This document shows positions 31,498-46,267 of a DNA stretch of 64,000 nucleotides, in pieces. The stretch lies in contig JBJHDH010000003.1 of assembly GCA_050486445.1 (NCBI GenBank), forward strand, positions 1 to 64,000. The letters run 5' to 3'. A program made the position numbers and the translations under genes. Position 1 is the stretch's first letter. Each line of letters begins with the position of its first letter. The notes below the pieces were generated by a model. It made no database searches and had not been told where the DNA came from. It saw nothing but the letters and a program-made list of their open reading frames with translations. This stretch comes from Euryhalocaulis sp050486445 (GTDB lineage: Bacteria > Pseudomonadota > Alphaproteobacteria > Caulobacterales > Maricaulaceae).

Positions 31498-34400
31498 ATG
31501 TCTCTGACGTTCACGGAAAAAAAGCGGATTCGCAAATCCTTTGGCCGGATTCCCGAAGTCGTGCAGATGCCGAACCTGATCGAGGTTCAGAAAAGCTCCT
31601 ACGACCAGTTTCTGCAGAAAGATGTGACGCATTCGCAGCGGACCGACGAGGGGCTGCTGGCCGTCTTCAAATCGGTGTTTCCGATCCGGGATTTTTCCGA
31701 GCGCGCGGTTCTGGAGTTCGTTTCCTATGAATTCGAGGCGCCGAAATTCGACGTCGATGAATGCGGCCAGCGCGACATCACCTATGCGGCGCCGCTGCGG
31801 GTGAAGCTGCGCCTGATCGTGTTCGATACGGACGAGGAGACCGGCGCCAAGTCTGTGAAGGACATCAAGGAACAGGATGTCTATATGGGCGACATCCCGC
31901 TGATGACGGACAAGGGCACGTTCGTCGTCAACGGCACCGAGCGCGTGATCGTCAGCCAGATGCACCGCAGCCCGGGCGTGTTCTTCGATCACGACAAGGG
32001 CAAGACCCACGCCAGCGGCAAATACCTCTTTGCCGCGCGGGTGATCCCGTATCGCGGTTCGTGGCTCGATTTCGAATTCGACGCCAAGGATATCATCCAT
32101 GTGCGCATCGACCGGCGGCGCAAGCTGCCGGCCTCTACCATGCTGTATGCGCTGGGCATGGACAGGGAGGAGATTCTCTCCACTTTCTATCGTTCGGTTG
32201 AATACAAGCGGCACAAGGACGGCTGGTCCACGCCATTCGATCCCGAGCGGCTGAAAGGCACGAAGCCGCAGCGCGACCTGATCGACGCCAAGAGCGGCGA
32301 AGTGGTGGCCGAGGCCGGGCGCAAGCTGACCACGCGCACGCTGAAGAAGATCGAGGAAGCCAAGGTCAAGACGCTGCTGGTCGGCGCCGACGATCTGGCC
32401 GGCCGCTATCCGGCGCGCGATCTGGTGAATCTGGAGACCGGCGAAATCTATGCCGAGGCGGGCGACGAATTGACCGCCGAAACCCTCGAGGCGCTGGATG
32501 CGGCGGGGGTGGATGAGCTGACCCTGCTGGACATCGATCACGTCAATATCGGCGGCTATATGCGCAACACGCTGGCCGTCGATAAAAATGATTCGCGTGA
32601 GCAGGCGCTGATCGACATCTATCGCGTCATGCGTCCTGGTGAGCCGCCGACGGAAGAGACGGCGCAGGCCTTGTTTGCTGGCCTGTTCTTCGACGCCGAG
32701 CGTTACGATCTTTCCGCGGTCGGCCGCGTGAAGATGAATATGCGCCTGGACCTGGAGACCGACGACAGTGTGCGCACGCTGCGCAAGGAAGACATTCTTG
32801 CGGTGCTGAAAACGCTGGTCGGTCTGCGCGATGGACGCGGCGAGGTCGACGACATCGACAATCTGGGCAACCGGCGCGTGCGCTCTGTCGGTGAGCTGAT
32901 GGAAAACCAGTATCGCGTCGGTCTGCTGCGCATGGAGCGCGCGATCAAGGAACGCATGACCAGCGTCGATATCGAAACGGTCATGCCGCACGATCTCATC
33001 AACGCCAAGCCGGTGGCGGCGGCGGTGCGGGAGTTTTTCGGCTCTTCGCAGCTTTCGCAGTTCATGGATCAGACCAACCCGCTCAGCGAAATCACGCACA
33101 AGCGCCGTCTTTCGGCGCTTGGCCCGGGCGGCCTGACCCGCGAGCGCGCCGGCTTTGAGGTGCGTGACGTGCATCCGACGCATTATGGCCGCATCTGCCC
33201 CATCGAGACGCCGGAAGGCCCGAATATCGGCCTTATCAACTCGCTGGCCACACATGCGCGCGTCAATAAATACGGCTTCATCGAAAGCCCGTACCGGCGC
33301 GTGGTGAACGGCAAGATGACCGACGAAGTGGTCTACCTCTCTGCCATGGAAGAAGCGCGCTACGCCGTGGCGCAGGCCAATGCGCAAATCGACGCGAACG
33401 GCCGCCTGGTGAACGATCTGGTCACCTGCCGCGTCAGCGGCGATGTGACTCTGGTGCCGCGTGACGAGGTGGATTTCATCGACGTGTCGCCCAAGCAGCT
33501 TGTTTCGGTCGCCGCGGCGCTGATTCCGTTCCTGGAGAACGACGACGCCAACCGCGCGCTGATGGGCTCGAACATGCAACGCCAGGCCGTGCCGCTGCTG
33601 CGCGCCGAGGCGCCGCTGGTCGGCACCGGCATGGAGTCCGTGGTGGCCCGCGATTCCGGCGCCGCCATCACCGCCCGCCGCGACGGCATAGTGGAGCAGG
33701 TGGACGCCCACCGCATCGTCATCCGCGCCACCAAGGAGCGCGACCCGACAAAGCCGGGCGTGGACATCTATAATCTGCTGAAGTTCCAGCGCTCGAACCA
33801 GTCGACCTGTATCAACCAGCGGCCGCTGGTGCGCGTGGGCGATGAAATTCGCGCCGGCGACATCGTGGCCGACGGCCCGTCGACCGATCTTGGCGAGCTG
33901 GCGCTCGGCAAGAACACGCTGGTCGCGTTCATGCCGTGGAACGGATACAATTTCGAGGACTCGATCCTGATCTCCGAGCGCATCGTGCGCGACGATGTGT
34001 TCACCTCCATCCATCTGGAGGAGTTCGAGGTCATGGCCCGCGACACCAAGCTGGGCCCGGAGGAGATCACCCGCGACATCCCGAACGTCGGCGAGGAGGC
34101 GCTGCGCAATCTCGATGAGGCGGGCATTGTCGCTATCGGAGCCGAGGTGCAGGCGGGCGACATTCTGGTCGGCAAGGTGACGCCCAAGGGCGAGTCGCCG
34201 ATGACGCCGGAAGAGAAGCTGCTGCGCGCCATTTTTGGCGAAAAAGCCTCTGACGTGCGTGACACCTCGCTGAAATTACCGCCGGGCGTCACCGGAACGG
34301 TTGTCGAAGTGCGCGTGTTCAATCGTCACGGTGTCGAAAAGGACCAGCGCGCGATGCAGATCGAGCGCGAGGAAATCGAACGTCTGTCGAAGGACCGCGA

Positions 34401-35571
34401 GGACGAACTCAATATCCTCGAGCGCAACATCTATGGCCGCCTGAAGGAAATCCTGCTTGAGAAGAACTCGGTTTCCGGCCCGCGCGGCTGGGCCAAGGGT
34501 AAGGTTACCGAGGAAAAACTGACCGAGCTGAGCCGCGGCCAGTGGTGGCAGATCGGTCTTTCCGACGATCCGGCCATGGAGCAGATCGAGGCGCTGAACA
34601 AGCAGTATAAAGAGTCCAAGGCGCGTCTGGACGCCCGCTTCGACGACAAGGTGGAGAAGCTGCAACGCGGCGACGAGCTGCCGCCCGGCGTGATGAAGAC
34701 CGTTAAGGTGTTCGTCGCGGTGAAGCGCAAGCTGCAACCCGGCGACAAGATGGCCGGACGGCACGGCAACAAGGGCGTGATCTCCAAGATCGTGCCGATG
34801 GAAGACATGCCGTTCCTGGCCGATGGCACGCCGGTCGATATCGTGCTCAATCCGCTGGGCGTGCCCTCGCGGATGAATGTCGGCCAGATTCTGGAAACGC
34901 ATCTTGGCTGGGCGTGCGCCGGGCTGGGACGCCAGATCGGTGAAGCCTACGCGGCCTATAGCCGCGGCGGCGACATCAAGCCGCTGAGAGATACGCTGAC
35001 CGGCGTTCTGGGCGATGATGCCGAACTGCCGCGCAAGAACGAGGAAGTGGCGGAACTGGGCCGCAACATGGCGATGGGCCTGCCGGTGGCGACGCCGGTG
35101 TTCGACGGCGCGCGGGAGCCGGAGATTGTGGACCTTCTGGAAAAGGCAGGGCTGCGGTCCTCGGGCCAGACGCAGCTCTGGGATGGGCGCACAGGCGAGA
35201 AATTCGCCCGTGATGTAACGGTCGGCTATATGTATCTGCTGAAGCTGCACCATCTGGTGGATGACAAAATTCACGCCCGCTCCATCGGTCCCTACAGCCT
35301 GGTCACCCAGCAACCGCTGGGCGGCAAGGCGCAGTTTGGCGGCCAGCGCTTCGGCGAAATGGAAGTGTGGGCGCTGGAAGCCTATGGCGCGGCCTATACG
35401 CTCCAGGAAATGCTTACGGTGAAGTCGGACGATGTAGCCGGCCGCACCAAGGTCTATGAAGCCATCGTCCGCGGCGACGACAGCTTTGAGGCCGGCATCC
35501 CGGAAAGCTTCAACGTGCTGGTGAAGGAGATGCGGTCGCTGGGCCTGGACGTGGCTCTTCAGAACAGCTGA
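31498..35571 (+). CDS. rpoB: DNA-directed RNA polymerase subunit beta
   Basis: A 1357-residue core polymerase subunit. It starts FTEKKRIRKSFGRIPEVVQMPNL. The rifampicin pocket reads SQLSQFMDQTNPLSEITHKRR followed by LSALGPGGLTRERAGFEVRDV. The residues most often changed in resistance (the Asp, His and Ser of this pocket) are wild type, so a rifampicin-sensitive enzyme is expected. The C-terminal part carries KMAGRHGNKGVISKI and GGQRFGEMEVWALEAYGA. The ATG follows GGGAG. Confidence 0.98.
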   Translation: MSLTFTEKKRIRKSFGRIPEVVQMPNLIEVQKSSYDQFLQKDVTHSQRTDEGLLAVFKSVFPIRDFSERAVLEFVSYEFEAPKFDVDECGQRDITYAAPLRVKLRLIVFDTDEETGAKSVKDIKEQDVYMGDIPLMTDKGTFVVNGTERVIVSQMHRSPGVFFDHDKGKTHASGKYLFAARVIPYRGSWLDFEFDAKDIIHVRIDRRRKLPASTMLYALGMDREEILSTFYRSVEYKRHKDGWSTPFDPERLKGTKPQRDLIDAKSGEVVAEAGRKLTTRTLKKIEEAKVKTLLVGADDLAGRYPARDLVNLETGEIYAEAGDELTAETLEALDAAGVDELTLLDIDHVNIGGYMRNTLAVDKNDSREQALIDIYRVMRPGEPPTEETAQALFAGLFFDAERYDLSAVGRVKMNMRLDLETDDSVRTLRKEDILAVLKTLVGLRDGRGEVDDIDNLGNRRVRSVGELMENQYRVGLLRMERAIKERMTSVDIETVMPHDLINAKPVAAAVREFFGSSQLSQFMDQTNPLSEITHKRRLSALGPGGLTRERAGFEVRDVHPTHYGRICPIETPEGPNIGLINSLATHARVNKYGFIESPYRRVVNGKMTDEVVYLSAMEEARYAVAQANAQIDANGRLVNDLVTCRVSGDVTLVPRDEVDFIDVSPKQLVSVAAALIPFLENDDANRALMGSNMQRQAVPLLRAEAPLVGTGMESVVARDSGAAITARRDGIVEQVDAHRIVIRATKERDPTKPGVDIYNLLKFQRSNQSTCINQRPLVRVGDEIRAGDIVADGPSTDLGELALGKNTLVAFMPWNGYNFEDSILISERIVRDDVFTSIHLEEFEVMARDTKLGPEEITRDIPNVGEEALRNLDEAGIVAIGAEVQAGDILVGKVTPKGESPMTPEEKLLRAIFGEKASDVRDTSLKLPPGVTGTVVEVRVFNRHGVEKDQRAMQIEREEIERLSKDREDELNILERNIYGRLKEILLEKNSVSGPRGWAKGKVTEEKLTELSRGQWWQIGLSDDPAMEQIEALNKQYKESKARLDARFDDKVEKLQRGDELPPGVMKTVKVFVAVKRKLQPGDKMAGRHGNKGVISKIVPMEDMPFLADGTPVDIVLNPLGVPSRMNVGQILETHLGWACAGLGRQIGEAYAAYSRGGDIKPLRDTLTGVLGDDAELPRKNEEVAELGRNMAMGLPVATPVFDGAREPEIVDLLEKAGLRSSGQTQLWDGRTGEKFARDVTVGYMYLLKLHHLVDDKIHARSIGPYSLVTQQPLGGKAQFGGQRFGEMEVWALEAYGAAYTLQEMLTVKSDDVAGRTKVYEAIVRGDDSFEAGIPESFNVLVKEMRSLGLDVALQNS

Positions 35572-35591
35572 TCGCCGAGTGACGGAAGGAT

Positions 35592-35643
35592 TTTCCCTCG
35601 CCCTTTGAGACGCGGTTTGAGACCGTTTTCGGGGCGAGGGAAA
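35592..35643 (+). promoter_or_regulatory. Perfect 12-bp stem-loop between rpoB and rpoC
   Basis: TTTCCCTCGCCC (35592-35603) is fully complementary to GGGCGAGGGAAA (35632-35643). The 28-base loop holds an inner CGGT/ACCG hairpin. The gap between the two genes is 158 bp, long for an operon that is usually tightly spaced. There is no U tract after the stem, so it is more likely a processing or folding element than a terminator. Confidence 0.6.
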
Positions 35644-35729
35644 GAGAGAATAGCGGCGCTGCCCCGCGCCCCCATGCCGAAAGGCCCCAAGGGTCTTGAA
35701 GCACAACAGGTTAAGGAGACCTGGAGTCC

Positions 35730-39914
<4,185 letters not shown>

Positions 39915-39992
39915 GGCGCGGCGAACAAGGCGCGGCCCCTCCGTCCCCAGCGGGGGCGGGCAGGGCATATCCGCCGCGTGCAGCTCTAACGG

Positions 39993-40027
39993 AAACGCCC
40001 CGCCATCCGGCGGGGCGTTTTTGTTTT
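39993..40027 (+). terminator. Strong intrinsic terminator after rpoC
   Basis: AAACGCCCCGCC (39993-40004) pairs perfectly with GGCGGGGCGTTT (40009-40020) around ATCC, followed by TTTTTGTTTT. The A run on the left side means it can also serve the convergent minus-strand gene that ends at 40039. Confidence 0.95.
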
Positions 40028-40038
40028 GGACGGAGAAC

Positions 40039-40389
40039 CTATTCCGGCAGCGGCGCCAGCGCAGCCTGGAGCTTTTTCGGCAAGGCGGCGCGGATCAGGC
40101 GGTAGGAGAGGTGGATTCGGTCGCGCAGCTCGGCCTCGTCCATCCTGTCCCAGGGAATGAGAACCCAGGAGCGATGGAAATAGGGCGCGCGCTCGGCCCG
40201 GCCGGTCTCGATCAGCAGGGCGGCGCTCTCGAGATCCGGCGTTTTCAGCGATACGCCCGGCGTCACCGCCCCGATACAGGCGAACATCTTGCCGCCGACC
40301 TTCCATGCGTCATGCCCACCGCCCCAGGGGTCGGAGACCTCGGCGTCGGGCAGCTTGCGGCAGATGGCGTTGACCAGCTTGCGGGTCAT
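40039..40389 (-). CDS. MmcQ/YjbR family protein
   Basis: A 116-residue protein with the CyaY-like/YjbR fold signature. It has PDAEVSDPWGGGHDAWKVGGKMFACIG near the N-terminus, then a middle strand (VSLKTPD), YFHRSWVLIPWD and a C-terminal helix with LSYRLIRAALPKKLQ. Such proteins are called DNA-binding by annotation, but a biochemical role is not established. ATG 40389 gives the normal family length; the open frame upstream of it is low-complexity. It interrupts the usual rpoC-rpsL neighbourhood on the opposite strand. Confidence 0.8.
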   Translation of the reverse strand: MTRKLVNAICRKLPDAEVSDPWGGGHDAWKVGGKMFACIGAVTPGVSLKTPDLESAALLIETGRAERAPYFHRSWVLIPWDRMDEAELRDRIHLSYRLIRAALPKKLQAALAPLPE

Positions 40390-40843
40390 GGCAGGAAGAA
40401 TGCCACGGTCGGCCGGCCCTGGCGATTCGGGAAACGGGGGCGGTCTCCGGTATCCTTCGGATACCTGGGGCGGGGCTGGAGCGGATTTGGAGGTGGCCTG
40501 CCCCGGTTTCGGGTCTCTTTTGGCCCGGGGCGGGGGGTCCAAAGGGGTTGGAGGCGGCCAGAAAGCGGCCAATTCCGGCCAATCGCGCCCTGAACCCGCC
40601 CTGGGCGGCGCAAAACCCTGCGTTTGCCTGCCAAAACCGGGCCGATGGCGTTGACCCGCATGGGGCGTAGGGCTATGTAGCGCCCTCGTTTTTGGGACTG
40701 GCCGTAGCTTAACGCTAGACGCGGTCCGACGGACCAATGACGACAAGGATTCGGCCGCCTCCGGGATTTCCGGCATGGGCGGCGTTCGTGCTGGCGGGCG
40801 GTTTCGCGCGCCGGCTTATGTTTGGATGCGAGGCGAAGAGCGT
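40390..40843. other. Intergenic region before the str operon
   Basis: About 450 bases with no credible gene. It contains a perfect hairpin GGTATCC-TTC-GGATACC at 40449-40465, a long G-rich stretch at 40500-40560, and the rpsL promoter at 40651-40679. The rest shows nothing I can identify. Confidence 0.5.
40651..40679 (+). promoter_or_regulatory. Promoter of the str operon (rpsL-rpsG-fusA-tuf)
   Basis: TTGACC (40651-40656) and TATGTA (40674-40679) with a 17-bp spacer, 165 bp before rpsL. This is the best sigma-70-like match in the region and fits the break created by the rpoC terminator. Confidence 0.65.
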
Positions 40844-41215
40844 ATGCCGACGATCAACCAGCTGGTCCGCAAGCCGCGGCAGCCGAAACGCAAGCGGAAC
40901 AAAGTCCCTGCGCTGGAGGGTTCGCCCCAGCGCCGCGGCGTCTGCACGCGCGTCTATACGACGACGCCGAAAAAGCCGAACTCGGCCCTGCGCAAGGTCG
41001 CCAAGGTGCGCCTGACCTCGGGCCACGAGGTGGTGAGCTATATCCCGGGCGAAGGCCATAACTTGCAGGAGCACTCGGTGGTGCTGATCCGCGGCGGCCG
41101 GGTGAAAGACCTTCCGGGCGTGCGCTACCACATCCTGCGCGGCGTGCTGGACACCCAGGGCGTGAAAGACCGCCGCCAGCGCCGTTCGCTTTATGGCGCC
41201 AAGCGCCCGAAATAA
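40844..41215 (+). CDS. rpsL: 30S ribosomal protein S12
   Basis: A 123-residue decoding-centre protein. It contains MPTINQLVRKPR at the start, TTTPKKPNSALRKVAKVRL, and RGGRVKDLPGVRYHI. The two lysines whose change gives streptomycin resistance (in PKKPNS and RVKDLPG) are wild type. The ATG at 40844 gives the universal N-terminus; the longer open frame upstream is untranslated. Confidence 0.98.
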   Translation: MPTINQLVRKPRQPKRKRNKVPALEGSPQRRGVCTRVYTTTPKKPNSALRKVAKVRLTSGHEVVSYIPGEGHNLQEHSVVLIRGGRVKDLPGVRYHILRGVLDTQGVKDRRQRRSLYGAKRPK

Positions 41216-41227
41216 GGACCGGAAGAG

Positions 41228-41698
41228 ATGAGCCGCCGCCACCGCGCCGAAAAACGCGAAATCATCCCGGACCCGAAATTCGGGGACGAAGTCGTCACGA
41301 AGTTCATGAACTACATCATGCGCGATGGCAAAAAATCGGCCGCCGAGCGCATCGTCTATGGCGCGTTCGAGCTGGTGGAGCAGAAGGCGCGGCAGGAGCC
41401 GATCCGCGTGTTCCGCGACGCGCTGGAAAATGTGAAGCCGAGCGTTGAGGTGCGGTCCCGCCGGGTTGGCGGCGCCACCTATCAGGTGCCGGTCGAGGTG
41501 CGGCCGGAGCGGCGTCAGGCGCTGGCGATCCGCTGGCTGGCCGCCGCCGCCCGCGCGCGCAACGAAAACACGATGCATGAGCGTCTGGCCGGCGAGCTGC
41601 TGGACGCCGCCAATAATCGCGGCTCCGCCGTGAAGAAGCGCGAAGACACGCACCGGATGGCGGAAGCCAACCGCGCCTTTTCGCACTATCGCTGGTAA
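41228..41698 (+). CDS. rpsG: 30S ribosomal protein S7
   Basis: A 156-residue 16S rRNA-binding protein that starts assembly of the 30S head. It shows SRRHRAEKREIIPDPKFGD, KFMNYIMRDGKKSAAERIVYGA, and the C-terminal RKREDTHRMAEANRAFSHYRW-like end. It lies 12 bp after rpsL and 27 bp before fusA. In enteric bacteria S7 represses this operon; no matching leader was identified here. Confidence 0.97.
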   Translation: MSRRHRAEKREIIPDPKFGDEVVTKFMNYIMRDGKKSAAERIVYGAFELVEQKARQEPIRVFRDALENVKPSVEVRSRRVGGATYQVPVEVRPERRQALAIRWLAAAARARNENTMHERLAGELLDAANNRGSAVKKREDTHRMAEANRAFSHYRW

Positions 41699-41725
41699 GT
41701 CCCGGACCGCCGAGAGAACAAGACA

Positions 41726-43822
41726 ATGGCTACGCGCGAATATCCGATCGAGGACTACCGCAATTTCGGCATCATGGCCCACATCGATGCGGGCAAGACG
41801 ACGACGACCGAGCGCGTTCTCTATTATACCGGCAAGAGCCACAAGATCGGCGAAGTCCATGACGGCGCGGCCACCATGGACTGGATGGAGCAGGAGCAGG
41901 AGCGGGGGATCACCATCACCTCCGCCGCCACCACGACCTTCTGGAAGGGCCGTGACGGCAAGATGCGCCGCTTCAATATTATCGACACGCCCGGCCACGT
42001 GGACTTCACGATTGAGGTGGAGCGCAGCCTGCGCGTGCTGGACGGCGCCATCGCGCTGCTGGACGGCAACGCCGGTGTGGAGCCGCAGACCGAAACCGTA
42101 TGGCGTCAGGCCGACAAATATCACGTGCCGCGCCTGATCTTCGTCAACAAGATGGACAAGATCGGCGCCGATTTCTACGCGTCGGTGGAGAGCATCAAGA
42201 GCCGGCTGGGCATCAATCCGCTGGTTCTGCAACTGCCCATCGGCGAGGAAAGCCAGTTCGCCGGCGTGGTCGACCTGATCGAGATGAAAGCCCTGATCTG
42301 GAAGGGCGACGATCTGGGCGCCTCCTGGGATGTGGTGGACATCCCCGCCGAGCTTCAGGCCAAGGCCGAGGAATATCGCGAAAAGCTGGTCGAAGCGGCT
42401 GTCGAGATCGACGAAGCGGCGATGGAAGCCTATCTCGAAGGCGACATGCCGGACGCCGATACGATCCGCGCCTTGATCCGCAAGGGCGTCTGTTCGGTGC
42501 AGTTCTTCCCGGTGATGTGCGGCACGGCCTTCAAGAACAAGGGTGTGCAGCCGTTGCTGGACGCGGTGGGGGACTTCCTGCCCAGCCCGGTCGACGTGCC
42601 GGCGATCCGGGGCCACAAGCCGGACAGCGACGAAGAACTTTCGCGCAAGCCCGACGACAAGGAGCCGTTTTCGGCTCTGGCGTTCAAGATCATGAACGAC
42701 CCGTTTGTCGGCTCGCTCACGTTCTGCCGCATCTATTCGGGCGTGCTGAATTCCGGCGACGGCGTGCTGAACACCGTCAAAGGCAAGAAAGAACGCATCG
42801 GGCGCATGCTGCTGATGCACTCCAACAACCGCGAAGACATCAAATGGGCCGCGGCCGGCGACATCGTCGCCCTGGCCGGCCTGAAGGATGTCACCACCGG
42901 CGACACGCTGTGCGATCCGAACAACGCGGTGATTCTGGAGCGCATGGAGTTCCCCGATCCGGTGATCGAGATCGCCATCGAGCCGAAATCCAAGGCCGAC
43001 CAGGAAAAGATGGGCGTGGCCCTGTCGCGTCTGGCGGCGGAGGATCCGTCCTTCCGCGTCCATACGGACGAGGAATCGGGCCAGACTATCATGGCCGGCA
43101 TGGGCGAGCTGCACCTCGACATTCTGGTCGACCGCATGAAGCGGGAGTTCAAGGTCGAGGCCAATATCGGCGCGCCGCAGGTGGCCTATCGCGAGACGCT
43201 TGGCCGCGAGACCACGGTGGACTACACGCACAAGAAGCAGACCGGCGGTTCCGGCCAGTTCGCGCGCGTGAAGATCGTGTTCTCGCCGCTGGAGCCGGGC
43301 TCGGGCCGGGAGTTCGAATCGAAGATTGTCGGCGGTTCGGTACCCAAGGAATATATTCCGGGCGTCGAAAAGGGCATCATGCAGGTCGCCGAAAGCGGGC
43401 TGCTGGCCGGTTTCCCGGTGATCGATTTCAAAGCCAGCCTGATCGACGGCGCCTATCACGACGTCGATTCATCGGTGATGGCGTTCGAGATCGCGGCGCG
43501 CGCGGCGTTCCGCGAGGCGGCCGAGACCGGCAAGCCGACCCTGCTGGAGCCGATCATGAAGGTCGAGGTGGTGACGCCCGAGGAATATATGGGCGACGTT
43601 ATCGGCGACCTGAATTCGCGGCGCGGCATGATCCAGGGCACCGACACGCGCGGCAATGCGCAGGTCATCAACGCCTTTGTGCCGCTCGCCAACATGTTCG
43701 GTTACGTCAACAACCTGCGTTCCATGAGTCAGGGACGGGCGCAGTACACAATGCAGTTCGACCATTACGAGCCTGTCCCGCAGGCTGTCAGTCAGGAAGT
43801 GCTCGCGAAACTCGCGGGCTGA
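41726..43822 (+). CDS. fusA: Elongation factor G
   Basis: A 698-residue translocation GTPase. The P-loop is AHIDAGKTT (residues 18-26), followed by RGITITSAATT, DTPGHVDF and NKMDKIGAD. Domain II, domain IV (GGSGQFARVKIVF) and the C-terminal domain V complete it. It catalyses tRNA-mRNA movement and, with RRF, ribosome recycling. Position and length are standard for the str operon. Confidence 0.98.
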   Translation: MATREYPIEDYRNFGIMAHIDAGKTTTTERVLYYTGKSHKIGEVHDGAATMDWMEQEQERGITITSAATTTFWKGRDGKMRRFNIIDTPGHVDFTIEVERSLRVLDGAIALLDGNAGVEPQTETVWRQADKYHVPRLIFVNKMDKIGADFYASVESIKSRLGINPLVLQLPIGEESQFAGVVDLIEMKALIWKGDDLGASWDVVDIPAELQAKAEEYREKLVEAAVEIDEAAMEAYLEGDMPDADTIRALIRKGVCSVQFFPVMCGTAFKNKGVQPLLDAVGDFLPSPVDVPAIRGHKPDSDEELSRKPDDKEPFSALAFKIMNDPFVGSLTFCRIYSGVLNSGDGVLNTVKGKKERIGRMLLMHSNNREDIKWAAAGDIVALAGLKDVTTGDTLCDPNNAVILERMEFPDPVIEIAIEPKSKADQEKMGVALSRLAAEDPSFRVHTDEESGQTIMAGMGELHLDILVDRMKREFKVEANIGAPQVAYRETLGRETTVDYTHKKQTGGSGQFARVKIVFSPLEPGSGREFESKIVGGSVPKEYIPGVEKGIMQVAESGLLAGFPVIDFKASLIDGAYHDVDSSVMAFEIAARAAFREAAETGKPTLLEPIMKVEVVTPEEYMGDVIGDLNSRRGMIQGTDTRGNAQVINAFVPLANMFGYVNNLRSMSQGRAQYTMQFDHYEPVPQAVSQEVLAKLAG

Positions 43823-43849
43823 CCAGAAATCTCTTAGCGGAGAGGAACC

Positions 43850-45025
<1,176 letters not shown>

Positions 45026-45036
45026 CAAGCACAAGA

Positions 45037-45116
45037 CCGGGTTTCGAGAGCAAGGGAGCAGACGACAGGAGACGATGGCTTCGGCGCGAATGCGCCCTTG
45101 CTTCTCGCTTTCCCGG
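45037..45116 (+). promoter_or_regulatory. Long stem-loop before rpsJ, candidate S10-operon leader
   Basis: The 5' arm 45037-45056 (CCGGG, TTT, CGAGA, GCAAGGG) pairs with 45095-45116 (CCCTTGC, T, TCTCG, CTTT, CCCGG). This gives 17 pairs with one internal loop and one bulge. The apical loop is about 38 bases and the stem ends 16 bases before the rpsJ start. There is no U tract. Its position matches where S10 operons are autoregulated in other bacteria. Confidence 0.65.
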
Positions 45117-45132
45117 TTCTGGATGAAGTTAG

Positions 45133-45447
45133 ATGGAACGTCAGAGCATCCGCATCCGCCTGAAGGCGTTCGATCATCGCGTGCTGGATAATTCCGCGCG
45201 CGAGATCGTTTCGACCGCCAAGCGCACCGGCGCCACGGTGCTGGGGCCGATCCCGCTGCCGACGCGGATCGAACGGTTCACCGTCAACCGTTCGCCGCAT
45301 GTCGACAAGAAGTCGCGGGAGCAGTTCGAGGTGCGCACGCACAAGCGGTTGCTGGATATTGTCGACCCTACGCCGCAAACGGTGGACGCGCTGATGAAGC
45401 TCGACCTCGCCGCCGGCGTCGATGTCGAGATCAAGCTGGGAGCGTAA
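45133..45447 (+). CDS. rpsJ: 30S ribosomal protein S10 (NusE)
   Basis: A 104-residue protein of the 30S head that is also the NusE antitermination factor and a NusG partner. It has QSIRIRLKAFDHRVLDNSA, GPIPLPTRIERFTVNRSPHV and the C-terminal GVDVEIKLGA. It opens the S10 operon; rplC follows after 4 bp. Confidence 0.97.
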   Translation: MERQSIRIRLKAFDHRVLDNSAREIVSTAKRTGATVLGPIPLPTRIERFTVNRSPHVDKKSREQFEVRTHKRLLDIVDPTPQTVDALMKLDLAAGVDVEIKLGA

Positions 45448-45451
45448 GGAC

Positions 45452-46267
45452 ATGCGGACCGGGGTACTCGCCCGCAAAATCGGCATGAGCCGCGTGTTCG
45501 CGGAGGACGGTGTGCATGTGCCCGTCACCGTGTTGCAGCTTGAGTCGTGCCAGGTGGTGGCGCAGCGCACGGCGGAGCGCGACGGCTATATCGCGCTGCA
45601 ACTGGGCGCCGGCGCGGCCAAGGCCTCGCGCACGCCCAAGGCCCAGCGCGAACATTTCGCCAAGGCCAGCGTCGAGCCGAAGCAGAAAGTTATCGAATTC
45701 CGCGTGTCGGAAGACAACCTCATCGATGTGGGGGCGGAACTGACGGCCGATCATTTCGTGCCCGGCCAGTATGTGGACGTGGCCGGAACCTCGGTCGGCA
45801 AGGGCTTCGCCGGCGCCATGAAGCGCTGGAATTTCGGCGGTCTGCGCGCCACGCACGGCGTTTCGATCAGCCACCGCTCGCATGGCTCGACCGGCAACCG
45901 TCAGGATCCGGGCCGCACCTTCCCCGGCAAGAAGATGGCCGGTCATCTGGGCGCCGAGCGTGTGACTACGCAAAACGTGGAAGTGGTGCGTGTGGATGTG
46001 GAGCGCGGCCTGATCCTGGTGAAAGGCGCGGTGCCCGGTCCCAAAGGCGGTTGGATCGAAGTGCGCGACGCCGTGAAGGGCGCGGGCGCGGTCGAACTGC
46101 CGGTTCCGGGCGCGTTCCGCGCGCCGGGCGCCGCCGAGGCCCCCGCGAAGGAAGCTCCCGCCAGGGAAGAGCCGGCCGAAGAGGCCGCGGTGGAAGAAAC
46201 CGCCGCTGAAGCCACGCCGGCCGAAGCTGAAGAGAACACTGATTCCAAATCCGGGGGCGCCGAATAA
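45452..46267 (+). CDS. rplC: 50S ribosomal protein L3 with acidic C-terminal tail
   Basis: A 271-residue L3 that organises the peptidyl-transferase domain of 23S rRNA. It shows MRTGVLARKIGMSRVF, the long loop THGVSISHRSHGSTGNRQD and GKKMAGHLGAERVTTQN. The body ends near residue 222; an added tail of about 45 residues is made mostly of Ala and Glu. I chose ATG 45452. Its stop overlaps the rplD start by one base. Confidence 0.95.
   Translation: MRTGVLARKIGMSRVFAEDGVHVPVTVLQLESCQVVAQRTAERDGYIALQLGAGAAKASRTPKAQREHFAKASVEPKQKVIEFRVSEDNLIDVGAELTADHFVPGQYVDVAGTSVGKGFAGAMKRWNFGGLRATHGVSISHRSHGSTGNRQDPGRTFPGKKMAGHLGAERVTTQNVEVVRVDVERGLILVKGAVPGPKGGWIEVRDAVKGAGAVELPVPGAFRAPGAAEAPAKEAPAREEPAEEAAVEETAAEATPAEAEENTDSKSGGAE

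Noticed and set aside
33040..33130. Rifampicin-resistance substitutions in rpoB
   Set aside because: The pocket is wild type at the residues usually altered; the one difference from E. coli (Asn to Thr after DQ) is not a known resistance change to me.
40690..40735. tRNA-like string before rpsL (GGCCGTAGCTTAACGC)
   Set aside because: No acceptor, anticodon or T arm can be built around it.
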